From IMG/VR virus record IMGVR_UViG_3300044617_001473, positions 1 through 51,734 of that record: DNA of 51,734 bases. One strand, given 5' to 3'. Shown here one piece after another: positions 21,575 through 30,555 of the stretch. A program made the position numbers and the translations under genes. This DNA comes from a virus. The number at the start of each line of letters is the position of its first letter. Within the stretch, counting starts at the first letter, position 1. A model generated the notes under the pieces. That model was not told where the DNA came from. It saw only the letters and a list, made by a program, of their open reading frames with translations, and searched no databases.

Positions 21575-21952
21575 TTAAATCCCCATGATTGTCAGCGAGT
21601 TTTCACTCGACGCCAGAGCCATTCCCGTCATGTTCTTAATAGTGAAACTACTAAGAAAGGAGGCTGGAATATTATTGAATTCCAGTCGCTTGGCCGCTAT
21701 TCCTGACGCAACCGATTGCTCGTAATAGTCGGTTCCGTTGTCAATTCTAATAGTGCCGCTTACCACCTCAATCTCGCCAAGGATTATAATTACCTTAGCG
21801 TTTGTCGCTCCTGATGGGTTGGAGTACGACAGCGTTCCTGTATCTGCTCCGTCAGCAAGGCTATTAAGTTGAGGGTCTAGGAATACGACCTCTTTCTTAG
21901 TAATAGTAGTGTTTTCCGAAGAACTCCCCGACGGGACAACAATCATTGCCAT
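21575..21952 (-). CDS. Beta-rich tail-associated protein, paralogue A
   Basis: A 125-residue protein with strands ending VSGTIRIDNGTDYYEQSVAS, KRLEFNNIPASFLSSFTIKN and a final ENSLTIMGI. The order (Leu-Ala-Asp-Gly, GTI-x-I-x-NG, F-x-N/D-IPASF, N-x-G-x-x-x-A) recurs at 22964-23377 and 26566-26961, so these are three paralogues within the tail-fibre region, probably small fibre adaptors or decoration proteins. Confidence 0.6.
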   Translation of the reverse strand: MAMIVVPSGSSSENTTITKKEVVFLDPQLNSLADGADTGTLSYSNPSGATNAKVIIILGEIEVVSGTIRIDNGTDYYEQSVASGIAAKRLEFNNIPASFLSSFTIKNMTGMALASSENSLTIMGI

Positions 21953-21962
21953 TGATAAGCTC

Positions 21963-22127
21963 CTATTTCCATACTCCAGTTACCTTTAACTTCGGAGTTG
22001 CTGTTTTCCAAACTCCAGCAACTTTTATCCAGACCGTAGCCTGTTTCCACACCCCAGCAACCTTTATCCAGGCTATGGTGCCTGTCGGCGGTGCTGGTGC
22101 TATAAGTGGCTGTCTAATCCGAAGCAT
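21963..22127 (-). CDS. Tiny repeat protein, 54 residues
   Basis: Translates MLRIRQPLIAPAPPTGTIAW, then two imperfect copies of WIKVAGVWKxAT and a third, KLKVTGVWK, to the stop. Repeats of 13 and 11 residues with Trp-Lys endings. AAGGATTATC lies upstream of the ATG at 22127. Similar Trp-Val repeats occur in phage tail proteins. Placed between two tail genes and likely virion-associated. Confidence 0.6.
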   Translation of the reverse strand: MLRIRQPLIAPAPPTGTIAWIKVAGVWKQATVWIKVAGVWKTATPKLKVTGVWK

Positions 22128-22136
22128 TGATAATCC

Positions 22137-22964
22137 TTAGATTAGAGGCGGTCGATTGATATATGGATGATTGGAGGCTAAGAGAGTTTGGATACCCCAC
22201 TTCCACGCAAGATACCCTTCCACAAGCTGACTTTCAGCAAACGAAATATCTGTGGTAAGTATAATTTCACCCATCCACGAGTTAAATGTTGAAGTATTCA
22301 ATGTACCAACGTCCGAGCCAATTCTAATGCCAGTAGTGCTCAATACTCCAGTTTGTCCTCCAAGACTAACAATTGTACCTCCATTCGCAGATATTGAAGA
22401 AGTGTCTGCCGCCACTCCCGCTGTGCCGAATCTTCCTGACAATAACACCGGAAGAGTAACTGATAGACCAGTTACTTGCGGTGATACAATGTTATTACTA
22501 CCCGCAATAAGCATAGCGGTGTTGTTTGCTGAACATTGTCCAAGGTATCCTTGTGGAAATGTTCCCGGCGCTTGCGAATCTCCAGTACCTTTTGTAACCC
22601 AAATTCGTGGGTAAGCATTTATTCCGGCCGCTAATCCTGCGCCAGAAATTACGGCAAAAGAGCAAAACTGACGATTTGGTGCAATGCTAAAATTAGGAGT
22701 ATCCAGTTTGTGCGCTGAAAGTTTAGTGAACGAAATACCATTCAATCCATTATATACGTTAAAAGTATATGTTGGTTGTCGAACGGCGGTAGCTGCGTGT
22801 CTACCATTGTTGCTTTTGTCTCGCCACTCTGAAACTGCACCTGAGACTGTTGAGATAGTCGATAAATCAGAAGCATCGAGCCAGAGCGATGGCAACAAAA
22901 CAGCGGGAGTCCACAACCTCCTTTGAATTATTGCTGTATCGCTAATGCTTACGCCACGAGGCAT
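22137..22964 (-). CDS. Lectin-like (LamG/concanavalin-type) tail protein
   Basis: A 275-residue protein. SLWLDASDLSTISTVSGAVS, then EWRDKSNNGRHAATAVRQPTY and the end EGYLAWKWGIQTLLASNHPY match the concanavalin A-like/LamG domain used by phages to bind surface sugars. A receptor-binding tip or fibre role is likely. The start overlaps the stop of the next gene upstream by one base. Confidence 0.7.
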   Translation of the reverse strand: MPRGVSISDTAIIQRRLWTPAVLLPSLWLDASDLSTISTVSGAVSEWRDKSNNGRHAATAVRQPTYTFNVYNGLNGISFTKLSAHKLDTPNFSIAPNRQFCSFAVISGAGLAAGINAYPRIWVTKGTGDSQAPGTFPQGYLGQCSANNTAMLIAGSNNIVSPQVTGLSVTLPVLLSGRFGTAGVAADTSSISANGGTIVSLGGQTGVLSTTGIRIGSDVGTLNTSTFNSWMGEIILTTDISFAESQLVEGYLAWKWGIQTLLASNHPYINRPPLI

Positions 22965-23377
22965 TACGCAATATCCTCGTTGAAAGTACGAACATAAAGT
23001 TCATTTCCAGATGCTGCAAAAGCAACTCCAGCGTTATTTACAACGGAAAGTCGTAGCGAGAACGGATACAATCGAACCATTGGAATATTTACAACTTTTG
23101 CACTTGCTCCCGATAACAATTGAACAACGTAAACATCTCCACCAACTTTGTCAGCCGTATCGGTCCCATCATTCAAAGTTACTCGAAGCGAAATACTTCC
23201 TGCGGTGGCTGGAGTAATCGACCCCAATTTAATTGTAACGGTTGCATACAAGGCCAATGCACTAGAGTTATCGTAAGTGACCACGGCTGATTCTGAGCCA
23301 GAAGCAAGCGAGTTGAGAACTGTTGATGCAATGTTACTTGAGCGTGTTGCTGGTGTTGACCATTTTGCTATTGCCAT
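22964..23377 (-). CDS. Beta-rich tail-associated protein, paralogue B
   Basis: A 137-residue protein sharing with 21575 and 26566 the pattern LNSLASGSES, ATVTIKLGSITPATAGSISL, KVVNIPMVRLYPFSLRLSVV, ending NELYVRTF. Situated between the lectin-like protein and a further hypothetical tail gene. Confidence 0.6.
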   Translation of the reverse strand: MAIAKWSTPATRSSNIASTVLNSLASGSESAVVTYDNSSALALYATVTIKLGSITPATAGSISLRVTLNDGTDTADKVGGDVYVVQLLSGASAKVVNIPMVRLYPFSLRLSVVNNAGVAFAASGNELYVRTFNEDIA

Positions 23378-23378
23378 A

Positions 23379-23816
23379 TTAGATTCCTCCTCTTGCTAAT
23401 CCTACTGCACGAGCATCGACAAACGTATTGTTTACCTCTGACCATGACGGAAACCTTTCGCGTTTTGATAAACTAAAAAGACTTTCTTTTTGTGCTTCTG
23501 TAATAAAACCCGCGGTTACTAACCCCGAGACTTGCTCACGAGTTGTTTGAAGCGAAAGGTCTAAACCGCTGCCTTCCATAACTTTTAGACCCCAACGAAT
23601 GACAGCATCTTGCTCTGCGGCAACAACCAACTGATCAAGTAGATCAGCACCTTCTGTTGCTCCAAGCGTTGTCATTATTTGGCCAACTCCAATTCGTGTT
23701 GGTTCCCAGAAGGTTATAATTGGAAGTGAAGGATCGGGAGCATTCAGTACTTCGGCTGCTGCCCAATCAGGCAAATCCTTTACGTCATCTTTTTGGAGTC
23801 TCTCTTCAAGCGTCAT
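23379..23816 (-). CDS. Hypothetical tail-region protein
   Basis: A 145-residue, mostly helical protein (LEERLQKDDVKDLPDWAAAEVLN..., VGQIMTTLGATEGADLLDQLV, VSGLVTAGFITEAQKESLFSL). Neighbour of the long tail fibre; a fibre chaperone or structural linker is possible. Not recognised. Confidence 0.55.
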   Translation of the reverse strand: MTLEERLQKDDVKDLPDWAAAEVLNAPDPSLPIITFWEPTRIGVGQIMTTLGATEGADLLDQLVVAAEQDAVIRWGLKVMEGSGLDLSLQTTREQVSGLVTAGFITEAQKESLFSLSKRERFPSWSEVNNTFVDARAVGLARGGI

Positions 23817-23824
23817 ACTTCCCT

Positions 23825-26206
23825 TTATGTATATTGCAGATATATGTCACCGTCGCTTCCACCACTTGGCGCTGCTGTTCCTGACGTGATTGTCTTTTGT
23901 AAACCAGTGGTATTAAGGGTTGTTCCTGAATAAACAAGATTTGTTCCTAGCGAAACCTCCTCAACGCTCCCAGCCCCAGCTGTGGCTCTTCCAAGCAGCC
24001 TATTGCTCGAACTTACATTTTGAATCTTTGCGTATGTCACCTTAGCGCTGCCAATGGTTGCTGCAAAGCTTCCAGTGCCGCTGCCCGTAACATCTCCAGT
24101 CAATGTGATTGTCTGGTCGCCAGTGTTTGTGCCAGAAGAGGTTCCAGAGAATGTTCCGCTCTGCGTGGCAAGCGTTCCAAGTCCGAGAGTAGTGCGCTGA
24201 GCAGAGGCGTCTATATCATCCAACAGAGCCCTTCCTGCTGCCGTACAAGTAATCTCCTCGACGTCTCCAGCGCCTGCAGTTTGACGGCCCAAAAGCCTAT
24301 CAGTTGCCGAAACATTCTGAATCTTCGCATAGGTGATAGCGTCATTGTCCACCGTCCAAGTAGCACCAGAAGCGCTTACGGTGATGTCGCCCTTATCGCC
24401 ATCGGATACTGCGATAGTTATGCTTCCAGCGCCCTCGGTAATGTTGATGCTTCCGCCATCAGTAAGGTTGGCCGCCTCCCAAAGTCCCGCAGGGGCGTCG
24501 TAGATGAGCAGATTGCCGCTAGAAGGGGATAGGGCAGAGACGTTGTGCAGCTCGTCAATCTCGTAGCCGTTATCGACCTTCACGTAGAAAGAGCCTACGG
24601 TGGCACTAACTCTCTGCACGAATCCAAGTATTACAACGTGATCGGGCGCAGAAGGCTTGGTAGTCGTGTACGCTCCAGCGGTCGTAGGGCTCAAGTAGAC
24701 AGTATTTCCAGCCACAAGTCCGAGGGTGTTGAGCTTATAAAAAGGCCCCGCGCTTATTACCCAGCCCTCAGCGCCCGCAGCGATACTTTCTGCAACGAAC
24801 CCGATAGTATCCTTGGAGGTCAGCTCGCTATCTGCCCTGGAGAGCTTTACGGCAACACGGTTGCCCTGAGCGCCAGAAAGGTACACCACCTGCCCTTTGG
24901 TCATGGTCGATGCGGTATCGTTGTAGACCCTAGAGTATTGCTGCTCTCCGATCAAGAGATTTACATTCCCGCCCTTGAGCCCAAGGTCAAGCGTTCCATC
25001 TCCAACGTCCCAAGAGACTGTACCCTCTACGATTGTCGGAGGCGTTGCCGCCGTGTCGATCTGAATGTAATCCAGCGTAGCATTGGGCGCATCGATTGTT
25101 CCGCCATCCGAGATAGTTGCCAAGCTGTTCTGAATCAGTTTGCCCGTCGTCAGATCGAACCGAGCGATTGCATTGTCCGTAGAGCTCGATGGGCCTACAA
25201 CATCTCCAGTTCCGCCCCCTCCACCGCCTGTAGCGGAAATAGTAATAGTATCTGTAGTTGCATTAGTAGTTATAGTGACGTTGGTTCCAGCTACAAGCGT
25301 GAGGCTGTCGGAGGTCGTATCTGCAACTACGTTCGATTGCCCAGCAACCACAATCGTCGAAAAAATGTTCTGGTCGCCAGTGTTAGTGCCGCTAGAGGTT
25401 CCTGAGAACGTACCGCTTTGCGTGGCAAGGGTTCCCAGGCCCAAGGTTGTGCGTTGGGCGGAGGCGTCCACATCATCCAATAGCGCCCTTCCAGCTGATG
25501 TGCAGGTAATCTCCTCAACGTCTCCAGCCCCTGCCGAGGATCGCCCTAGAAGCCTATCAGTCGCCGAGACATTTTGAATCTTGGCGTACGTTACGGCATC
25601 GTTATCAATAGTCCAGGTGGCCCCAGAGGAGCTTACGGTAATGTCCCCCTTGTCGCCGTCTGAAAGACCTGTCAACGTAGATGATATTGTAATGCTATCG
25701 GTTGTTGCGTTTGTCGTAATCGATACGCCAGCACCAGCTACCATTGTCAGCGTATCAGAAGTACTATCGGCTACTACGTTCGACTGCCCAGAGACCGCTA
25801 CCGTCGAAAAAATGTTTTGGTCGCCAGTGTTTGTGCCGCTAGAAGTTCCTGAGAACGTGCCGTTCTGTGTGGCAAGGGTTCCCAGGCCCAAGGTTGTGCG
25901 TTGGGCGGAGGCGTCCACATCATCCAATAGCGCCCTTCCAGCAGTCGTGCAGACAATCTCCTCAACGTCTCCAGAGCCAGCAGATTGCCGCCCAAGGAGC
26001 CTGTCGGTTGCCGAGACGTCTTGAATCTTAGCATAACTTACTACACCTGGATCTATGGTCCAAACGGTTCCAGAGGATGCAACGGTAATATCGCCCTTAT
26101 CGCCATCGGGCACTCCACCAGATGGGCCAGAAGCGCCTTGAGGCCCAGGTGATGATACAATCACAACATTATCGCTTTCTTCGATAACTACATATCGCTG
26201 AGTCAT
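23825..26206 (-). CDS. Long repetitive tail fibre
   Basis: A 793-residue fibre. A block of about 140 residues is present three times (about 30-170, 180-320 and 605-740): DGDKGDITVSSSGATWTID, YAKIQNVSATDRLLGR, AGRALLDDVDASAQRTTLGL and TLATQSGTFSGTSSGTNTGD. This repeat is well known in environmental phage fibres. A non-repeated centre (about 370-600) has IGEQQYSRVYNDTASTMTKG and likely carries another beta domain. The DNA copies (about 24000-24420, 25210-25690 and 25690-26110) are similar enough for recombination to change fibre length. Confidence 0.8.
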   Translation of the reverse strand: MTQRYVVIEESDNVVIVSSPGPQGASGPSGGVPDGDKGDITVASSGTVWTIDPGVVSYAKIQDVSATDRLLGRQSAGSGDVEEIVCTTAGRALLDDVDASAQRTTLGLGTLATQNGTFSGTSSGTNTGDQNIFSTVAVSGQSNVVADSTSDTLTMVAGAGVSITTNATTDSITISSTLTGLSDGDKGDITVSSSGATWTIDNDAVTYAKIQNVSATDRLLGRSSAGAGDVEEITCTSAGRALLDDVDASAQRTTLGLGTLATQSGTFSGTSSGTNTGDQNIFSTIVVAGQSNVVADTTSDSLTLVAGTNVTITTNATTDTITISATGGGGGGTGDVVGPSSSTDNAIARFDLTTGKLIQNSLATISDGGTIDAPNATLDYIQIDTAATPPTIVEGTVSWDVGDGTLDLGLKGGNVNLLIGEQQYSRVYNDTASTMTKGQVVYLSGAQGNRVAVKLSRADSELTSKDTIGFVAESIAAGAEGWVISAGPFYKLNTLGLVAGNTVYLSPTTAGAYTTTKPSAPDHVVILGFVQRVSATVGSFYVKVDNGYEIDELHNVSALSPSSGNLLIYDAPAGLWEAANLTDGGSINITEGAGSITIAVSDGDKGDITVSASGATWTVDNDAITYAKIQNVSATDRLLGRQTAGAGDVEEITCTAAGRALLDDIDASAQRTTLGLGTLATQSGTFSGTSSGTNTGDQTITLTGDVTGSGTGSFAATIGSAKVTYAKIQNVSSSNRLLGRATAGAGSVEEVSLGTNLVYSGTTLNTTGLQKTITSGTAAPSGGSDGDIYLQYT

Positions 26207-26547
26207 CTAGTAACCTCTCTTGAGATTGTGGCCTTACCCTGCAATAGCCTGTAAGTCGTGCTTGCAGCAACCATTTCTATATCATAGACACCCTCAAGTA
26301 GGGGAAGGGTAGATGTAACCGCTGGCTGTATGGTAATCAGAATGGTGCCCAACGCTCCCCCAAGGGTAATGTCCCCAGGTGACGTGAGAGATACTAAGGT
26401 ATCCTCGGACTCATAGGTTTCTCGAACCTGCATACGAGCAGAGTACCCAGTAATATTTACCGGAGCATCGTTACTATCCTTCCAGGTAAGACTAAGCTCA
26501 AAAGTAGCCCCCTGCTCAATAAGTATGTCGTAAAGTCCAGCTGCCAT
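26203..26547 (-). CDS. Small immunoglobulin-like tail protein
   Basis: A 114-residue protein: YDILIEQGATFELSLTWKDS, then APVNITGYSARMQVR and LPLLEGVYDIEMVAASTTYRLLQGK. This EQGATF-WKDS-NITGYSARMQ pattern is common in phage baseplate or fibre-associated beta-sandwich proteins (BppU N-terminal-like). The stop overlaps the fibre start by four bases. Confidence 0.65.
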   Translation of the reverse strand: MAAGLYDILIEQGATFELSLTWKDSNDAPVNITGYSARMQVRETYESEDTLVSLTSPGDITLGGALGTILITIQPAVTSTLPLLEGVYDIEMVAASTTYRLLQGKATISREVTR

Positions 26548-26565
26548 AATGCTCTCATTATACTT

Positions 26566-26961
26566 TTAATATTGAGGCTCGACGACTATATAATTACCCT
26601 TTGCGGGAAATTCATCTCCACTCTTATTGACTAAAAAGAAGCTCAAAAGAAAGGATGATGGGATATCAACAAATTTCAATTTCCGAGCAGTTGTCTCAGT
26701 CGTAAGGGTAATCTCATAAGCCAAAGACCCATTGACAATCTCAATAGTTCCCCCAGCCACTGGAGTAATAGGGTTAATGACTACCTCGACCGTAGCGAGC
26801 GGCTGCCCGGAATCGTTAGCGTATTGCAATGCCGCGCTATACTGGTCGTTTTGAAGGCCATTGAGCTTGTCTGTGGCCACCACAACACTTCCAAATGTAG
26901 GGAGAATATTCTCTACATTTGAACCCTCTGGCGCTGGTTCTATAGTAATTTGATCGATCAT
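26566..26961 (-). CDS. Beta-rich tail-associated protein, paralogue C
   Basis: A 131-residue protein with LNGLQNDQYSAALQYAN, VAGGTIEIVNGSLAYEITL, LKFVDIPSSFLLSFFLVNKSG: the same skeleton as 21575 and 22964. Lies between the collar protein and the small Ig-like protein. Confidence 0.6.
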   Translation of the reverse strand: MIDQITIEPAPEGSNVENILPTFGSVVVATDKLNGLQNDQYSAALQYANDSGQPLATVEVVINPITPVAGGTIEIVNGSLAYEITLTTETTARKLKFVDIPSSFLLSFFLVNKSGDEFPAKGNYIVVEPQY

Positions 26962-26971
26962 AAGTAGCTCC

Positions 26972-28078
26972 TTAGAACTTGATGATATAATTTACGAATA
27001 GATGTTGTTGAGTATTAGGGCCAGACGTAGTTCCGGTCTGCGAGCTTGTACCCACTCCACCCTCTCCTGCATTTGTCGAGAACGCAACATCTCCGTTTAC
27101 TCCAGTACCAACAGTTCCCGAAACATATTTAATGTTTGAGCCTAACACCTGCCCAGAAGCAATCAGGCTATGCGAGTGACCGTGACCGCCGCCGGTGTAG
27201 TGATTGTTGCTATTTCTAAATGCAGAAACGGTGCTTGCTACTAGACTTATTATATTAGCTGCAGAACCATCGGCAGTTCCACCTCCTCCAGCCTCTTGCC
27301 TCAGATCGTGATCGTGTGTTCCATCACTTCCTCCAACGGTTCCAGTAACGGCGCTTGACGAATGATTATGCGATATATCTACGGATAAAGAGTTAGATGT
27401 ATTTGTATGATAGTGCGCCGGAACTGTATGTTGATGGTTCTCGATATTATGCGTATGACTTATCGTATGAGTATGCGACATACTTCGTGACGCATAGGCC
27501 ACGCCATCATTTCCGCCAAGTGTATCGCTTCCACCTTTTCCAACGGGAGCTCGACGAAGAAGATCTGGAAGATTAAAAGAAGCCCCAGAGCCGCCATATG
27601 TGTACCCGATAACTCCATGCAGCGCTGCGTATGCGCCAGTAGTGGATTGCGACGAACCATCGCACATAAGCCATCCGACAGGAGCGCTAGATCCTGCAAA
27701 AGCTGATATCTGTCCTATTGGAATGCTGACGTTCTGAAGAAGAATTTCAAATACAGAGCCAGTATATGCCATAATTGTAGGGATATTTTGCTGAAGCACC
27801 CCTGCGGAAATTGCAGCTCCTCCGATTCTTAAATCCTTAGCGCCCAATCCGCTAATGTTAATTGTGGACGCACCAGAGTTTGAGACATGCGGAATAATAA
27901 CAATTAGCCCAGAAGTCGTATAAGCATCCCAAGCTGGCGTGGGCGTCGCAATATATGTAGTCGATGTGCCAGTTGTTAGCCCGGCATAGTTTCTTGTTAT
28001 AAGGCCATCAAGAGCATCCCCTACGTCATTAAACTTAACGCTAGTTGTTCTTATGTTGTAGTTATCTGCATATGTCAT
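26972..28078 (-). CDS. Tail collar fibre protein, His-rich
   Basis: A 368-residue fibre. A phage tail-collar domain sits at about 125-185 (IPIGQISAFAGSSAPVGWLMCDG, FNLPDLLRRAPVG). The following shaft is rich in H-x-H pairs (HTHTISHTHNIENHQHTV, HNHSS, HDHDL, HGHSHSL), which coordinate metal ions along the axis of T4-like fibre tips. It overlaps the upstream gene by four bases. Confidence 0.8.
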   Translation of the reverse strand: MTYADNYNIRTTSVKFNDVGDALDGLITRNYAGLTTGTSTTYIATPTPAWDAYTTSGLIVIIPHVSNSGASTINISGLGAKDLRIGGAAISAGVLQQNIPTIMAYTGSVFEILLQNVSIPIGQISAFAGSSAPVGWLMCDGSSQSTTGAYAALHGVIGYTYGGSGASFNLPDLLRRAPVGKGGSDTLGGNDGVAYASRSMSHTHTISHTHNIENHQHTVPAHYHTNTSNSLSVDISHNHSSSAVTGTVGGSDGTHDHDLRQEAGGGGTADGSAANIISLVASTVSAFRNSNNHYTGGGHGHSHSLIASGQVLGSNIKYVSGTVGTGVNGDVAFSTNAGEGGVGTSSQTGTTSGPNTQQHLFVNYIIKF

Positions 28079-30555
28079 GTTGGGTCATACTCCGTATTTA
28101 ATAGCACTTGTACTGTTAGGCGAATCGCTGGCGCATGTTCCATAGCCATAACATAACTAACTGCTTCAACGAGTCCTCTATAACTTTGCGCTCTTACAAG
28201 CTCCTCTCCGTAGTTTGCATTAACTACAGTAGTTACATCAGTTCCATCATCTACTACTCCAGCACGTGCTGCAGGATCCGTTCCGAAGTATGCAGGGAAC
28301 TCGGAATGGTGAAAGGATACCACGTCAAACATCTTGATGTCCTTATAGCGATGATAAGGGACGACAAAGCTACAGTAGATGAATGGCAGCGCAAACCGAG
28401 AGAGATAGTAGTCGGCAAGAAAGTCTACTGAGTATATAACGATTCCGCCCGATGTCGGCTGGCTCGCAGTAGCTCCTCCAGTGAGATACCCAGGGAGCCC
28501 TACGACTGGATTAGTGTCCGAAAAACCAAACACATTGAACGTGTTCTCTACGATATTTCTGGCCCCAAAGAGTGACCGACTACGTTCTGTTATCTGCTGA
28601 ACTGCTAGGTACGATTCGTTCGAAAAGTCGATTGAGTACAAATAGCCTTCTTTCGCAGCGTCCTGAGAGATGTTGGTTGCGTAGTATTTGCCAAATGTAA
28701 TCTGAGTTCTGTTGACTATAGATTCGTCCGTCCTGTTCTCCCAGGATAGTGGGATAATATCGGCCTGTGGGATTATATAAGTTGGAGTAGTGCTCACGCC
28801 CCAAGGGTGCACAAAGAGTTTGCTATCGCCAAATACGCCAATCTTTGACGCACTGCCACGGGCAATCTCCGAGATTACTTGAGTATAGGTGCTCTTCGCC
28901 TCTATGATGCCCGTGAGATACCTGGCCCTATAATTGCCAGAAGCACTTGCAAACACTTCGTCATAGTGAGATGTCTGAAGGCTTGTCGTGTCTACCGCAC
29001 TTATGTCGTTCCATTGCTCTCCGTCCCATTCGTACGATAGCAGCTTGATGATTGTCGGAGGATCGTAGATTCGAGCGTTGTCGGAATACTTACAGAACCC
29101 TTCCACCAGATTAACAATCTCAAGAGAATCGAGATCGCAGTTAGCTTGCCCGCTGTCAGGCGTCGGTTGGCTTAGCGTCATTGAAGAATAGGTATAGCCG
29201 TCGCGAGTATAGGTATTTTCGTGGACCGTAGAGGTCGCAGTCACGATGCGAAGTTTGTGGGCTACCAGCTGCTCTGAAGTGCCTTTGCCCCAGTTATCCT
29301 GCGTTCCTGCAGCACTTCTATAAAGCATAGGTACTGTTTCGTTGTACTTTTGCAATGATAAGTCGTCAATGTTTATATTTGCTGATTCCCAAGCTATATA
29401 AAAGTCATACTCACGAGCGGATGTCAGCTCTATGACAGATGGCGCATCAAATGAAACATTTACCGAGAAAGTGCCGCTAGCATTGTTGAGGGTATCGTAA
29501 TTAGCAAGTTGCACAGTTCCCTTTCCAAGAACCTGAACAACATTGTACGTAACTCGATCTACGAGAAGTAAAGAGGCAGTAAAAGAACCGCCGCTGACTC
29601 GCACTGGATTAGTACTGTTGCCCTTAACCTTAAATTCTACGCCAGTTACAATAAATCCAGTCTCATTGTTAGTAGCTGTAATCTGTGGAATCCTATGCGC
29701 TTTTCCTGATGTCGCATTGAGCGAATAGTAAGTCCCCACCAGCGGAGTGGTATAATCAGGCGCTGCTCTGGTGAATGATATAGAAGCCCAGATATTACTT
29801 CCATCTGCCCACGCCTTTTTTGCGTAATAGTTTGGCTGGATTCTCGCTTTCGTGACTCCATACAGCTGCGTCGTAAGAGCATACTTTGCTGTCTCGTTAC
29901 CATCGGCAGATATGCGAGTAGGAAGCACTTGTGGGTATCGGTCTATTGGCGAAGAGAGCCCCGAATTGACCTTGTTGAAAGCGATAGGAAGCGCTTTTCC
30001 AAGAGATGCCTGGGGAGCGCTTTCCATACCCCCAATGTCTCGTGACACTTCAAGGTTCATTACACGATCTGAAATCTTGAACGGCTCTAATTGAATTGTC
30101 ATTGTGGGCTTGTCGCCCGAGAGTGCTTTTGACCAAGACGTAACAACGCCAGAGCCAATTTGAGTCCAGGTTGCAGGGGCGTCTACTTCGTTAGAAGATT
30201 CGCCTAAGTAGATGTTTATAGGCTGATCAATCAGAGTAAATCTCTCTAGGAGATCCGAGAATCTTCGGTCTGGTCCAAACGAACCACGGGAGTCATCGAT
30301 AGTAATAGAAGAAAGAGAGAACGATGGGAGAATCTCACCTGCTGAAAGCGTCACCTCTCCAATGCTTTCCAGTATTGGAATATAGGTCTCTCGATCGCTG
30401 GGAGTTGTTGCGTCTCGAAGTGACTTGTTTACGAAGTTGTATGTACGAGTAATAAGCTCACGCACGTTAAGACGGTCAATCTTAACGCCGCCAAGCGTAT
30501 ATTGCGCCACCTGTATCTCAACTCTGTAAAAGTAGTTAAAGCTTGGAGAGGTCAT
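28075..30555 (-). CDS. Large tail protein, probable tip or baseplate hub
   Basis: An 826-residue beta-rich protein without a named domain that I can see. The early part (ITRTYNFVNKSL..., EVTLSAGEILPSFSLSSITI, RFSDLLERFTLI) and position right after two discoidin-like proteins and the tape measure fit a tail-tip protein that anchors fibres. It overlaps both neighbours by four bases. Confidence 0.6.
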   Translation of the reverse strand: MTSPSFNYFYRVEIQVAQYTLGGVKIDRLNVRELITRTYNFVNKSLRDATTPSDRETYIPILESIGEVTLSAGEILPSFSLSSITIDDSRGSFGPDRRFSDLLERFTLIDQPINIYLGESSNEVDAPATWTQIGSGVVTSWSKALSGDKPTMTIQLEPFKISDRVMNLEVSRDIGGMESAPQASLGKALPIAFNKVNSGLSSPIDRYPQVLPTRISADGNETAKYALTTQLYGVTKARIQPNYYAKKAWADGSNIWASISFTRAAPDYTTPLVGTYYSLNATSGKAHRIPQITATNNETGFIVTGVEFKVKGNSTNPVRVSGGSFTASLLLVDRVTYNVVQVLGKGTVQLANYDTLNNASGTFSVNVSFDAPSVIELTSAREYDFYIAWESANINIDDLSLQKYNETVPMLYRSAAGTQDNWGKGTSEQLVAHKLRIVTATSTVHENTYTRDGYTYSSMTLSQPTPDSGQANCDLDSLEIVNLVEGFCKYSDNARIYDPPTIIKLLSYEWDGEQWNDISAVDTTSLQTSHYDEVFASASGNYRARYLTGIIEAKSTYTQVISEIARGSASKIGVFGDSKLFVHPWGVSTTPTYIIPQADIIPLSWENRTDESIVNRTQITFGKYYATNISQDAAKEGYLYSIDFSNESYLAVQQITERSRSLFGARNIVENTFNVFGFSDTNPVVGLPGYLTGGATASQPTSGGIVIYSVDFLADYYLSRFALPFIYCSFVVPYHRYKDIKMFDVVSFHHSEFPAYFGTDPAARAGVVDDGTDVTTVVNANYGEELVRAQSYRGLVEAVSYVMAMEHAPAIRLTVQVLLNTEYDPT

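Noticed and set aside
24545-25405. Plus-strand 286-residue frame
   Set aside because: Opposite the repetitive tail fibre; no motif or ribosome site.
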